Below, one piece after another: positions 1 through 9,823 of a stretch of DNA of 64,000 nt. The stretch spans positions 558,001-622,000 of the forward strand of contig CAWJAF010000003.1 in NCBI GenBank assembly GCA_963840785.1, given 5' to 3'. A program made the position numbers and the translations under genes. How positions within the stretch are numbered: position 1 is the stretch's first letter; every line of letters begins with the position of its first letter. The notes below the pieces were generated by a model that worked only from the letters and a program-made list of their open reading frames with translations, did no database searches and was not told the origin of the DNA. This DNA is from JALYOK01 sp963840785 (GTDB lineage: Bacteria > Pseudomonadota > Gammaproteobacteria > Burkholderiales > JALYOK01).

Positions 1-968
1 CTTGCGACGCATTACTACGCCATTTTCTTGATTGCCGTGGAAGGTCTGATCTTATTTTTCCTAGAGCGAAAACGCCTTCGCGCTTGGCTACCAGCACTTC
101 TGGCAAGCTGCGTGCTTTTCATCATGTTGGTGTTGGCAGCAAGGTATCTGGCAACGCCCCATGCCGGCGGCGACTACGAAGGAATGAAACTCATAGGCCT
201 GCCAGGTATGGTGTGGGGAATGCTGACGGGTTATACCTTAATGCCAAGCTCCTCAGACTTTCACGACCGAGGTCTCGGGCGATATTGCCCTATCTTCCCA
301 TTGCGGCCTCCGCCCTCGTTGCCCTACTGGCGATCTGCTGGGCGGCACTGCAATCACTGCCAAGACCCGCATGGATACTGCTTCTTGGCGTACTGCTGGG
401 GACTTTGATGCCCCCGCTGGCAATGAGTTTCTTATTCGATATTGGTATTAATCCCCGTTACGCGATGACGAGTGTTGCATGCTTCATCGTGCTATTGGCG
501 GCCGGACTTTCTCGCCTCGTTCACAAATCGTTGGGATGGGGGTGTGCGGCCGGAATCTTGGGGTTATTGTCGTTCGCGAGCTTTTCTCACCTGCGCGATC
601 CGGGTCACGGGCGCGAAGATACGGTCTCTGCGGGCAAGTGGTTAGACCAGAACGTTCCTGTCGATGAATTCATTTTGATTACGTCTAGTGAATTTTCCGT
701 TCTCACCAACTTTTACTGGTCAAAACGACGCTTCGCAAGCTATCCCGTCGGCACAGTGGTCGTAAGCAATGCAAATGTTGATTCGATTGCGGATGACTTT
801 CCATTTTCCGGAAAACCGCGCGCAATTTTCATGGTTGCAAGGGAATGGATTTCAGATCCGCAAGATCTTTTGATCCCGGCATTGCAAAAACGCTATGGCG
901 ACTGCGGTGGGACGACGTTGGCCGGCATTCGCATTTTGTGCCTCTTGCCGCCGCCGACAAAAAACTAA
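1..968 (+). pseudogene. GT39/ArnT-like membrane glycosyltransferase, C-terminal part, frameshifted
   Basis: The coding region enters from the left edge without a start. Frame 1 reads to about position 270 and gives hydrophobic segments followed by a GMVWGMLTGYTL stretch. The protein then continues in frame 3 from about 270 to the TAA at 966-968, with further membrane helices and a soluble tail rich in aromatic residues. Neither half makes sense alone, so a 1-nt frameshift near 250-290 is the simplest reading. The arrangement of repeated helices followed by a periplasmic C-terminal domain fits lipid-linked-sugar glycosyltransferases of the PMT/ArnT (GT39) type, but the catalytic N-terminal loop is outside the window, so the family call is tentative. 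The stop overlaps the end of the convergent gtrB-like gene by 4 nt. Confidence 0.5.
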
Positions 969-1975
969 TCGTTGATGACCTTTTGAGGAATTTGAGTTCG
1001 CGTTGCTGCAATTTCCAGCGGCAACATTCGATATCCTTTGGTGCAATGATATTTGTTCACTAAATACAACGGCCGCCCCTTTGTTTCATCGAACATGCGG
1101 CCGAGATACTCCCCAATGATTCCGAGCGCGACCAGTTGTACCCCGCCGAGGAATAGCATCACCACCATTAGCGACGGATAACCGGCGACCGGGTTACCGT
1201 ACAACAACGTTTTGACCACAATCACGCCACCGTAGGAAAAGGCGCCCAACGCGACAACAAGCCCTAAATAGGTCGCAAGCTTCAATGGCGCAATAGTAAA
1301 AGACGTAATGCCTTCAATTGCGAAGTTCCATAATTTCCAGTAATTCCATTTCGTTTCGCCGGCGAAGCGCGGATCTCGATGATAGGGAACGGCCTTTTGC
1401 GGATAACCAATCCAAGCGAATAGACCCTTCATAAATCGATGCTGTTCGCGCAATAGTTTCAGAGCGTCTACCGCGCGTCGGCTGAGCAGGCGAAAATCGC
1501 CGGTATCTTGTGGAATCTTGAAGCGGCTGACACCTTGGATAACGCGATAGAAAAAATGCGCGGTGGTTTTTTTTAACATCGATTCGCCTTCACGCCCGGA
1601 GCGTGTCGCGTAGACCATATCGTTGCCCTCACGCCAACCGTCGATTAATGTCGGAATCAACTCCGGTGGATCCTGCAGATCGGCGTCGATAACGATAACG
1701 GCATCACCCCGTGAGTAATCCAAACCGGCCGTCATCGCAATTTCTTTGCCAAAGTTTCGGCTCAAATCGACGATGACAACGTGATCGTCATTCGCCTGCA
1801 GTTCGCGCAGCAATGCCAACGTATTGTCTTTGCTACCGTCATTGACGTAAATGACTTCATACTCCAGCGCCAGCGCCCGCAACACAGCGGAAGTACGCCG
1901 ATGAAATTCCGGCAGGACTTCCTGCTCGTTGTAGGCCGGGACCACGATCGATACAGTTTCCGTTTTACTGGTCAT
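965..1975 (-). CDS. gtrB: GtrB/DPM1-like polyprenyl-phosphate glycosyltransferase (GT2)
   Basis: This 336-aa inner-membrane enzyme probably transfers a sugar from a UDP-sugar to undecaprenyl phosphate on the cytoplasmic face. The N-terminal GT-A domain (about 1-230) shows SIVVPAYNEQEVLP, VNDGSKDNT and the DADLQDPPELI metal/nucleotide motif. Two transmembrane helices lie at about 235-255 and 270-295, the standard GtrB/ArnC/YfdH layout. A downstream VALGIIGEYLGRMFDETKGRPLY motif region is also typical. It is the last gene of a leftward gtr set: GT-C-like membrane protein, GtrA, then this gene. The sugar cannot be read from the sequence. Confidence 0.9.
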   Translation of the reverse strand: MTSKTETVSIVVPAYNEQEVLPEFHRRTSAVLRALALEYEVIYVNDGSKDNTLALLRELQANDDHVVIVDLSRNFGKEIAMTAGLDYSRGDAVIVIDADLQDPPELIPTLIDGWREGNDMVYATRSGREGESMLKKTTAHFFYRVIQGVSRFKIPQDTGDFRLLSRRAVDALKLLREQHRFMKGLFAWIGYPQKAVPYHRDPRFAGETKWNYWKLWNFAIEGITSFTIAPLKLATYLGLVVALGAFSYGGVIVVKTLLYGNPVAGYPSLMVVMLFLGGVQLVALGIIGEYLGRMFDETKGRPLYLVNKYHCTKGYRMLPLEIAATRTQIPQKVIND

Positions 1976-2090
1976 TGTTCACTCTTTCTAGCGAAACATT
2001 TGGCTACCGCAATTGGCCCATTTATCCATTTTATCCAAGCAAGACCGATCCCGGATTTTCGTCATCGGAATGACGCATTTCGCACGCGGA

Positions 2091-2489
2091 TCACGGTATC
2101 GGACGAAATGTCCACCAGCGATTTGCCGCGAAATTCCACAAGAGTACTAACCCTGTGGCAAAAACCTGCGCCAACAAATAGTGCGCACCTATATTCTCGG
2201 TTGCGACGACCACGATAGCCGAATTTACCGCCAGACCAATTACAGCGACAAAAAAAAACTTACCCATAGCTAGTACATGACCCGCATCACTGGCAAAAGT
2301 GTAGTGGTAGTTGAGGAAATAACTAACGCCAGCTCCCGTCGCATAGCCGACGCCGGACGCCAACGCCGGTCTGACGCCGGCTATTTCAACCAGAATGACT
2401 AATGTTAGGTATTGCAACACCGTCGCAATGCCCCCAACCCAAAGGAAAAGGCAAAGCTGCCTAAACAATTGTGACGGCCGATTCGGCAT
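2091..2489 (-). CDS. gtrA: GtrA family membrane protein (lipid-linked sugar flippase)
   Basis: A 132-aa protein with four hydrophobic helices, matching the usual size of the GtrA family (about 120-150 aa). Family features are an early Gly-Gly pair (LWVGGIATVLQYL), SYFLNYHYTFAS between helices 2 and 3, and the terminal LLWNFAANRWWTF. GtrA proteins are thought to flip polyprenyl-phosphate-sugar to the periplasm. It sits between the GT-C-like membrane protein (upstream) and the GtrB-like enzyme (downstream), which is the classic O-antigen or teichoic-acid side-chain modification order. Confidence 0.88.
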   Translation of the reverse strand: MPNRPSQLFRQLCLFLWVGGIATVLQYLTLVILVEIAGVRPALASGVGYATGAGVSYFLNYHYTFASDAGHVLAMGKFFFVAVIGLAVNSAIVVVATENIGAHYLLAQVFATGLVLLWNFAANRWWTFRPIP

Positions 2490-2594
2490 CAGGTGCGCGC
2501 GCGCAATTTCGCGCCGCCCAATTTACAATCTATCACGATGGCAACCCGATTCGCGAATACGGTGCGAGGCAACTTCCAGAGGAGTAACAACGGT

Positions 2595-4016
2595 TCAACT
2601 GAACACGCGAAACATTTTCTCAATGGCTTTGCCTACACCGCCCCACATATCGCCGTAGCTCAAGCAGCCGGAACGCGAAAAGGTGTTAAGTCCGTAAGCC
2701 AATATCAATAATCCGTTCCATGCAACCAGGATAGATAAACCAATCGGCAATAACAACCGCACTGGGATCTTTTGCGCACGATTCAACAGTGAAGCCAGTC
2801 CTAAGGCGAAGATCGGTGCGCATTCCGTTAAGTAGCGCATTCCAAATGACGGGGCACCGTTCCAGTGATCATTCCAATTTGAAGGGTCAAAAGTCGCGCT
2901 GCCACCATTGGGCGCTGCGATGCCCATTCCGCCGATTAGGTACACGTGTAAGGCCAGCACGATCAACAATAGCGGCGCCCAAGATTCCCGGCGCGCGGCC
3001 CAGAATAATCCAATCAGCCCAATGGCTAATATTGGCGCCCAATGGAAAGCGCCATGGCGGCATGAAAACAATACGTCGAAAAAATAGGGTGATTTTGGGT
3101 GTATCGGGTAGCTGCCAAACATCATTACGCCATCGTGTTGAATTGCGATTTTCGCTTGTGAGGCTCCAAATTTTGCCGTATGCACCGCTAATACGGCTAT
3201 TGGAATCGCGCAGGCCGCAAGCCCCGCGGTCGCCGAACTCAAGGATCGCAACCAACCACTCCGCCACAATTCGCGAACTACGAGTGCCGCCAGGAGAACT
3301 CCAAATATCGCATTCTGCAGGCGAATTGTGACAAGAAGGCCAACCAGCAATGCCGGTAGGACGATCGCTTTTGGTCTGGTTCCGGATTTCCATTGCCGAC
3401 CCCAAATAAGAACTAGTGCCGACGCAAGGCCAAAGGAAACTGCATGGGCCATCGACGGATTGACGAATACGTAAAACACCACCGGGCCGCCGAATACGGT
3501 CGCCAACGCGGCAATATAACTCCGTGATTCATCTGCAATGCGGCGACAGCTCAAATACATCGCCCAAAATCCGAGCAAGCCGAATACCAGCGAACCGAGC
3601 GCGAAAAAATATTGTGGCGTAATTCCGTAGGAGTCTGCTTCACGTCCTTGTAGAAAGGCAACGAGTGACTCGACTGCGAGGCCAATGGCATAAAATGGGG
3701 CTAATACCAAGCCCATACCTATTGGCCAAGGCGCAACAATACGGCCGGTGCCCGGATCGCGCGTAGAGAAGGCGCGAATCGATTCCATGACCGCACCTTT
3801 ATCCGAATCTTCGGGATAGCGCCGGTCGAACTCGTTCACTTCGTTAGTGATGTCGGTATCGCCGTCGACAACTAAGGATCGCGCATGAAAGAAATAGGCG
3901 AATCCGTCACTCCAGACGAGAAAACCACCGGTGGTCGAAACCGTTACACTAAACGCAACCAGACCGATTGCTAGCGTTGTGACCAAGGATAACCACAGGT
4001 TGCGCTTTGATACCAT
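2595..4016 (-). CDS. Polytopic membrane protein, probable GtrC-like/GT-C glycosyltransferase
   Basis: 473 aa with about ten hydrophobic helices and an N-terminal signal-anchor. An acidic/aromatic periplasmic loop after helix 1 (SDGFAYFFHARSLVVDGDTD) resembles the first loop of GT-C enzymes, where the catalytic acid lies. It is the first gene of the leftward gtr trio, and in gtr clusters this position is held by the serotype-specific transferase that moves the flipped sugar onto a polymer. GtrC-type proteins share little sequence, so the role is inferred from topology and context. The 2490-2594 gap to gtrA holds no recognised signal. Confidence 0.7.
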   Translation of the reverse strand: MVSKRNLWLSLVTTLAIGLVAFSVTVSTTGGFLVWSDGFAYFFHARSLVVDGDTDITNEVNEFDRRYPEDSDKGAVMESIRAFSTRDPGTGRIVAPWPIGMGLVLAPFYAIGLAVESLVAFLQGREADSYGITPQYFFALGSLVFGLLGFWAMYLSCRRIADESRSYIAALATVFGGPVVFYVFVNPSMAHAVSFGLASALVLIWGRQWKSGTRPKAIVLPALLVGLLVTIRLQNAIFGVLLAALVVRELWRSGWLRSLSSATAGLAACAIPIAVLAVHTAKFGASQAKIAIQHDGVMMFGSYPIHPKSPYFFDVLFSCRHGAFHWAPILAIGLIGLFWAARRESWAPLLLIVLALHVYLIGGMGIAAPNGGSATFDPSNWNDHWNGAPSFGMRYLTECAPIFALGLASLLNRAQKIPVRLLLPIGLSILVAWNGLLILAYGLNTFSRSGCLSYGDMWGGVGKAIEKMFRVFS

Positions 4017-4047
4017 GTGGAAATCCTAAGCCACGATATGCGTCGAG

Positions 4048-7000
4048 TTATGGAATGATCAGTCCTGCCTTTGGTGTAGTTGGCCGAACGCCCATGCCGC
4101 CTAAAATATTTACGAATATCTGTTGCGCTCGGCTGTCCACCCGAGGCGCAACGGAATACGCTGAGCCGTGGTCATCATCCAGCCCCCAGACCCATTGGAT
4201 TGATCCGGTTGAAAAGACTTTCGCACCACTGGGCGCAGTATACCGAACTGCATGGGATACTTGCGTCGCAGTGACTGGAATGCCCGGGGCAATCGCGCCA
4301 TTCGGTGTCACAACTGAACTTCCAAGGGTTACGACACCGCTCGGCGTAAATCCGTTATTTACGATTGCATCCCACTCATATCCAACTAAGCCAATCAGTT
4401 TATCGCCATTGTTTAAACCAGTGTTGGCAAAGTAGGGATCACTAGCATTGGACACGACAAAATCGGAACCCGAAATGTCATTCGTGTCCCCAATATACAT
4501 CACCCCAAAGAGCGCATTTTCTGGGCGATTATTGGGCGCATCGCGGAATCGATAGGTCGGTGCAATCGGGTCCGGAACATCTGTCGACTTATAACAAACC
4601 ATAACGCGATTGGCCACCCCGCTACTTGAGGGCTCGAACCGCACGCGCCAGTAGGCACTATTGGCAGAGAAAAACGCCAGGTGCATCCCGGAATCTCGTG
4701 CGCTTTCCACAGCGTTGCGCATTTCCAGCGACCAGTACTCATCGTGCCCGGCATCCAGAAACACCTTATGCTGAGCTAGCCGCGATGGAGTCGTGTGGAT
4801 GTCCAAATTAGTCACGTAGGACACATCGTAGCCCTGCGATTCGAGCCAGCGGATCATGTTGTACTCGTATCGCAGGTGATTGCTATATTCCTGTAATTCC
4901 GTAGTGGGGCGATCGAACGACACTTTAAAGGCGCGCTGGCTGGCAGTGCTACTGTATTCGTACAAGCTGTAACCCCCGTAGCTGTTGTACGCAGCGGATG
5001 TATTGAAGCTACTCTGGAACAATATTGCGGCCGTACTCGCGTCATCGCGAACGACGAAGAAAATTGGCGATTCGGCGCCGTTACTCGCGAGCTTCAATTT
5101 CGCGAGATACAATCCCGACGTCCAGTCCGCGCCGACCGGCAACGTGTAGCCTGTGCTCCAGTTACATTCCACCAAACGCGTTGCGGCATCTGTGACAGGA
5201 CATGTTGGTTGCGTGATACCGTTTAGATTTCCGCTATTGGCGACCAAACGTGCGCCTTGGCCGGTGTAATAGCCAATTCGATAAACTTCAATTGAGTAAA
5301 CACCTGGGGATGCGACGGAAACTTTGATTGGCAAAGTACCGCCACGTTGCACGCTCTGTGCACTGGCATACCCGGCAATTGCAGCGATGTTGTAGTTGTT
5401 AATCCGCCAGGCATTGGTGCCGACCTTTTGGTTTTCAAGATAAATGGGATTGGATCCGCCGATCGCCGAGAATGCCGCACTCCCCACGCCCGCCGCCGTT
5501 GCAGTAACGGTATTGATGCCACCCGCAGCGCCCAGCGTTAATACCGAACTTGCCCGTCCGTTGGCGCCTGTCACCACCGAGGTTGGAGATAACGTGCCGC
5601 CGCCCGATGTTGCAGCAAAGTTAACGGTCACGCCGGCTTGAGGATTATTATTTCCATCATTGACCTGAATCACGAGCGGGCTTGCGAGCGCGCTCCCGGG
5701 TAACCCTGTTTGATTGTCCCCACTGACTTTGACCAGGGTTGAGACGCCCGCGTCCGGCGTAAAGACAACGTCACGGAAGTAATTACTGTTCTGAAACGAG
5801 TTAGTCGGGAAGGTGCCCAACGTGCCGTACGCGCCATTCGCACCGTCTGCCACCGTACTCAAATCGCCGTTCGCGACCGGCGTCGCCAGACCACTGCTTG
5901 TGAACACATAATTGGTATTGATATTGACCGAAACCATGTATGTGGTATTCACCGCGATCGATAATGGCGTGGCCAACGCTTGCTGCTGCCAGCCTGACGC
6001 CGTTTCGCCGGTGAATGTTACGGACGCCAGCAGTGTCCCCGCCGAATCCCATACCCGCCCGACGTGCGTGCCGCCGTCGCTTGGAGCTTTCCAATAACGC
6101 AACGCGGAAATTTTTCCGCTTCGGGCACTGCGAAATTTCATGCCGAGCTCGTAGCTCACCCCGTCGTTTGCATCCACCAATGCAGGCACTTGCGTTGTAA
6201 ATATCTGCTGTGTAGTGACCGCGCCCGTTCCCGTTGCCGCAAACGTCACCGTGCCAATTCCACTCGCCGTCGCAGTGACACTGTTGGTGCCGGCAGCGCT
6301 ACCCAATCGCAGCGTGGTACTCGCGTTCCCATTGACATCGGTGGTTGCGGCGGTCGTTGTTAAGATGCCACCGCCAGTGGTAACTGCGAACGATACTGAA
6401 ATCCCCGAAATCGCTACGTTACTACTATTTTTGACCTGCACAACCAACGGATTAGGTAATAATGCGCCGGCAACAGCGGACTGATCGTCGCCGCTGGTTT
6501 TTGTGATCGTCGACACTCCTGCGTCGGCGAGAAAGACGACGTCTCGGAAATAATTGCTGTTCTGAAAAGAGTTCGCGGGGAACGTACCGGAACTGCCGTA
6601 AACGCCGTTAGCACTATCTGCGACCGTACTGAGATCACCGTTGACAATCGATGTGGTCAGACCGCTCCCAGTGATTGCGAAATGGCTCACTGTATTTACC
6701 GAAACGACGTAAGTCGTATTTGCGACGATGGATATTGGTGTGGTGAGTGCTTGTTGTTGCCATCCCGAAGCCGTTTCCCCGGCAAAGGTTACGGATCCCA
6801 GCAAAGTGCCAGAAGAATCCCAGATACGGCCAATATGCGCACCACTTTCGCTGGGCGCTTTCCAATAGCGCAATGCAGAAATTCTTCCGCTGCGTGTAGT
6901 ACGAAATTTCATACCGAGCTCATAGCTCACGCCATCGGTCGCATCCGGTGACGCCGGCACTTGCGTCGAGAATACTTGTTGTCCGATCACGGGAACCACA

Positions 7001-7875
7001 GTACCGGTCGCCGTAAAACTCACACTGCCCGTACCGGTTGCGCTCGCACTCACAGTGTTTGTCCCGACAGCGCTACCTAACCTCAGTACGGTACTCGCAT
7101 TTCCGTTCGTATCAGTAACCGCTGTGGTAGGCACAACTGAGCCACCCCCACCGGTAACGGCAAACGAAACGGCGGCTCCCGATACGGGCACGTTGCTGCC
7201 GTTTCGAACTTGCACGACCAATGCGCTAGCTAACGACGATCCCGCCGCGGCCGTCTGATTATCTCCACTGACCTTCGCTATCGTCGGCGCCGCATCCGCA
7301 ACAAATACGACGTCGCGGAAATAGTTGGTGCCCAAACTCGACGAGACTGGAAAACGGCCAACCGCCCCATATACACCATTGCCACCTACGACCGACCGCA
7401 AGTCACCATTGGTAACTGCGGTGGCTAATCCATTCAAGGTTCGCGGATAATAGGTTCCCAAAACGGTTCCAACATTGACCGAAACGACATACGTTGTATT
7501 CGCCGCGATGCTAATTGGCGTAGTAAGCGCCTTTTGCTGCCACCCTGACGCGCTTTCACCGGTAAAGGTAACGCTTGCCAATTGCGCGCCGGCGGCACTC
7601 CATAGGCGACCAACGTGCGTACCAGTGTCGCCGACGGACTTATAAAACCGCAGCGCTGTGATCTTTCCTGGTTTGGTACTGCGAAACTTCATCCCCAACT
7701 CGTATCGAAACGAAGTGAATAAGTTTGGGGAACTGGGAAGTTGGGAAGTAAACAGCGTTTGCGGTGCACTCTGGGCCTGCGCGTTGCTTCCCGACAGAAA
7801 GCTTCCGCAAAGAAAAATGACTGCGCACGAGAACGATGCGAAATTAACGGCGACGCGACTCATGGTTCGTTTCAT
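4048..7875 (-). CDS. Secreted multidomain protein: 3x(DUF4082 + Ig-like) with DMF-amidase-beta-like C-terminus
   Basis: 1275 aa. The start is fixed by a strong AAGGAGAAGG ribosome site before ATG. A Sec signal peptide ends near AQA-QS (about residue 34). Three tandem units follow, each a DUF4082 beta-sandwich (about 38-195, 300-455, 560-712; hallmarks YELGMKFR, GWQQ.AL.TP, NYFRDVVF) plus a Big_1/invasin-type Ig domain (about 197-293, 460-553, 717-808; KVSGDNQT at the start, TD.NG.AS..LRLGS inside). From about 815 to the end is a domain like the C-terminal part of the N,N-dimethylformamidase large subunit, with SIEVYRIGYYTGQGAR, YVTNLDIHTTPSRL and the HDEYWSLEMRNAVE motif. DUF4082 and Ig units suggest a surface or matrix adhesin scaffold. 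Catalytic activity of the end domain is unproven. It lies between the gtr set and the polysaccharide operon. Confidence 0.85.
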   Translation of the reverse strand: MKRTMSRVAVNFASFSCAVIFLCGSFLSGSNAQAQSAPQTLFTSQLPSSPNLFTSFRYELGMKFRSTKPGKITALRFYKSVGDTGTHVGRLWSAAGAQLASVTFTGESASGWQQKALTTPISIAANTTYVVSVNVGTVLGTYYPRTLNGLATAVTNGDLRSVVGGNGVYGAVGRFPVSSSLGTNYFRDVVFVADAAPTIAKVSGDNQTAAAGSSLASALVVQVRNGSNVPVSGAAVSFAVTGGGGSVVPTTAVTDTNGNASTVLRLGSAVGTNTVSASATGTGSVSFTATGTVVPVIGQQVFSTQVPASPDATDGVSYELGMKFRTTRSGRISALRYWKAPSESGAHIGRIWDSSGTLLGSVTFAGETASGWQQQALTTPISIVANTTYVVSVNTVSHFAITGSGLTTSIVNGDLSTVADSANGVYGSSGTFPANSFQNSNYFRDVVFLADAGVSTITKTSGDDQSAVAGALLPNPLVVQVKNSSNVAISGISVSFAVTTGGGILTTTAATTDVNGNASTTLRLGSAAGTNSVTATASGIGTVTFAATGTGAVTTQQIFTTQVPALVDANDGVSYELGMKFRSARSGKISALRYWKAPSDGGTHVGRVWDSAGTLLASVTFTGETASGWQQQALATPLSIAVNTTYMVSVNINTNYVFTSSGLATPVANGDLSTVADGANGAYGTLGTFPTNSFQNSNYFRDVVFTPDAGVSTLVKVSGDNQTGLPGSALASPLVIQVNDGNNNPQAGVTVNFAATSGGGTLSPTSVVTGANGRASSVLTLGAAGGINTVTATAAGVGSAAFSAIGGSNPIYLENQKVGTNAWRINNYNIAAIAGYASAQSVQRGGTLPIKVSVASPGVYSIEVYRIGYYTGQGARLVANSGNLNGITQPTCPVTDAATRLVECNWSTGYTLPVGADWTSGLYLAKLKLASNGAESPIFFVVRDDASTAAILFQSSFNTSAAYNSYGGYSLYEYSSTASQRAFKVSFDRPTTELQEYSNHLRYEYNMIRWLESQGYDVSYVTNLDIHTTPSRLAQHKVFLDAGHDEYWSLEMRNAVESARDSGMHLAFFSANSAYWRVRFEPSSSGVANRVMVCYKSTDVPDPIAPTYRFRDAPNNRPENALFGVMYIGDTNDISGSDFVVSNASDPYFANTGLNNGDKLIGLVGYEWDAIVNNGFTPSGVVTLGSSVVTPNGAIAPGIPVTATQVSHAVRYTAPSGAKVFSTGSIQWVWGLDDDHGSAYSVAPRVDSRAQQIFVNILGGMGVRPTTPKAGLIIP

Positions 7876-8636
7876 GACCTTCTCCTTGAAGTACGTGATT
7901 CAGAACACCAGTAACTCTAAATATCCAATTAGTAGTTAAGTATTCATCAGACTAATTTTTAATGGCCTTTGCACGCGGGACGATTTCAAAAACCCGTCTT
8001 GCTACGCTGCAATAGTCATGCGATTTTTATCGTCACTTAACTTTAGGGAGCTACTCCCTAAACGAAGATGCAACACCCTTACCCATGCCAACAATGCACC
8101 TGGTGCGACAAGCATTATGTATGCCAAACTCTTTTTCTTCCCTTTTTCCTCTTATTTTTCATACATTAAGTTGCCACGTCTTTTGCAGCCACCTACCGAC
8201 GAGTAGTCGAGGTGTAAAATTTCTCGACAAAATTTCACATTATGAAAATTTTTGAAATTCACCGACGAGTGCGTTACGGCTATAACCGTCCGACCGAAAA
8301 ATTTCGCCTGAAATTGGACGCATCAAGCAAATTCCATAAAAATGGGAATTCATCGTTAATTATATGAATTTTATCATAATTGTCAAATTTTCTAGAGGTT
8401 TCACTAATTGCCAACAAATCCCCACCTGGTGAATACTGGCAAACGCGCTATCATAGACGAAAGGTGAAAACGTCAAAAACAAGGACGACGGTATCGCGGA
8501 TAAGTAGAAATAAAACATATATCCGCATTCCGGAAATCCATTTCATTGTGAACAATTATGTAATACAGTTATTGTCGATGATCTTTGCTTGGCAAAAAAA
8601 CCACTCGTCAACATTGTTGGCTGGAAATAACACAAA
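7876..8636. other. AT-rich divergent intergenic region without a convincing gene
   Basis: 760 bp between the leftward DUF4082 protein and the rightward polysaccharide operon. It is clearly richer in A/T than its surroundings, with many AAATTT tracts. A 10-bp direct repeat ACCGACGAGT lies at 8195-8204 and 8261-8270. Between the copies is an imperfect palindrome of AAAATTTC/GAAAATTT type (about 8231-8253). The short open frames here have no ribosome site or recognisable product. It probably carries the promoters of both flanking transcription units, but I cannot assign -35/-10 boxes with confidence. Confidence 0.5.
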
Positions 8637-9764
8637 TTGAATCAATCTAAAATCGATCGCTCGCGTATGCCGGATTCGTCCGCTCTGGAACTTGCCGGAT
8701 CGCTGGTGCAGAGTGTAACGCGACCGCTGGTCTCGATAGTCGTGCCCGCATTTAACGAAGCGCGTATTGTCGAGAAAAATCTGACACGTTTGTGCGGTTA
8801 CATGAAAGGCTTGGAGTCTCAGTATCGTTGGGAAATCGTTCTTATCAACGATGGAAGTACCGACGAGACTGGTGATCTTGCTGACGAATTCGCCAAACTG
8901 CATACAAACGTTCGCGTTTTTCACCACATCACGAATTTTGGTCTTGGCCAAGCGTTTAAGTTCGCTTTCAATCGTTGTCGTGGTGAATACGTTATCACGC
9001 TCGATGCTGATTTGAGCTATAGCCCCGATCACATCGGACAACTGCTGCAAAAGATTCAAGAAACGCGCGCCAAAATCGTTGTCGCTTCACCCTACATGAA
9101 AGGCGGAAAAATCTCGGATGTCCCGTGGATACGACGCATATTCAGCGTTGGAGCAAATCGATTTCTTTCGCGCGCTGCAAACGGCGAACTTTCCACGCTG
9201 ACGAGCATGGTGCGCGTTTATGACGGTCGTTTTCTGCGCTCATTGAATTTACGCGCGCAGGGCATGGAGGTCATGCCGGAAATAATCTATAAAGCGCAGC
9301 TACTGGGCGCGAGAATCGAAGAAATTCCGGCCCACCTTGATTGGAGCGAGCTAAGCGCGCGCGTAACATCTCGGCGCTCGAGCATGCGGCTGTGGCGGCA
9401 CACAATATCTATTCTGCTCTCCGGATTCTTGTTTCGTCCCGTCATGTTTTTTATCCTGCCAGGTGTGGCAATGTTGCTCTTTGCTATTTATGTTAACGGT
9501 TGGACAGTTGCACATTTTGTATCGCACTTTCAATCGTTATCGCAATATCCCGCTTTCTTCACGCGCGCCTCTGCTGCGGTTAGCGCGGCATATGTGGAAT
9601 CGCCGCACACTTTCATCATCGGAATTTCGGCACTTATGCTAGGCATCCAGCTCGTCGGACTAGGGATACTCGCCCTCCAAAATAAAAACTATTTTGAGGA
9701 GATATTCCATTTAGCGAGTACGATTTACCGCTCGCACCAGGAATCCCGTGACCTCGATCGATAG
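8637..9764 (+). CDS. Family 2 glycosyltransferase with C-terminal membrane helices
   Basis: Up to 375 aa. The GT-A domain shows SIVVPAFNEARIVEKNL, LINDGSTDETGDLADEF and the DADLSYSPDHI metal site. A C-terminal region with two or three hydrophobic helices (about 262-285, 318-350) makes it resemble dolichyl- or polyprenyl-phosphate sugar synthases. The longest frame starts at TTG 8637, with a weak GGA about 12 nt upstream. The first ATG is at 8667, so the start is uncertain by ten codons. It is first in the rightward polysaccharide operon, so it probably makes or uses a lipid-linked sugar for the same glycan. Confidence 0.85.
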   Translation: MNQSKIDRSRMPDSSALELAGSLVQSVTRPLVSIVVPAFNEARIVEKNLTRLCGYMKGLESQYRWEIVLINDGSTDETGDLADEFAKLHTNVRVFHHITNFGLGQAFKFAFNRCRGEYVITLDADLSYSPDHIGQLLQKIQETRAKIVVASPYMKGGKISDVPWIRRIFSVGANRFLSRAANGELSTLTSMVRVYDGRFLRSLNLRAQGMEVMPEIIYKAQLLGARIEEIPAHLDWSELSARVTSRRSSMRLWRHTISILLSGFLFRPVMFFILPGVAMLLFAIYVNGWTVAHFVSHFQSLSQYPAFFTRASAAVSAAYVESPHTFIIGISALMLGIQLVGLGILALQNKNYFEEIFHLASTIYRSHQESRDLDR

Positions 9765-9823
9765 CCATACCTGATCAAATCGAACCTTACATTTACCGAA
9801 TATTCAACTAAGCGAACGCGAGA

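Noticed and set aside
4048..7875. Internal DNA repeats that looked like a tandem-repeat array
   Set aside because: They are explained by three repeated DUF4082/Ig protein units with considerable divergence, not by a DNA satellite.
8380..8640. 86-aa frame upstream of the polysaccharide operon
   Set aside because: AT-driven Lys/Asn/Ile composition and no ribosome site; likely promoter DNA.
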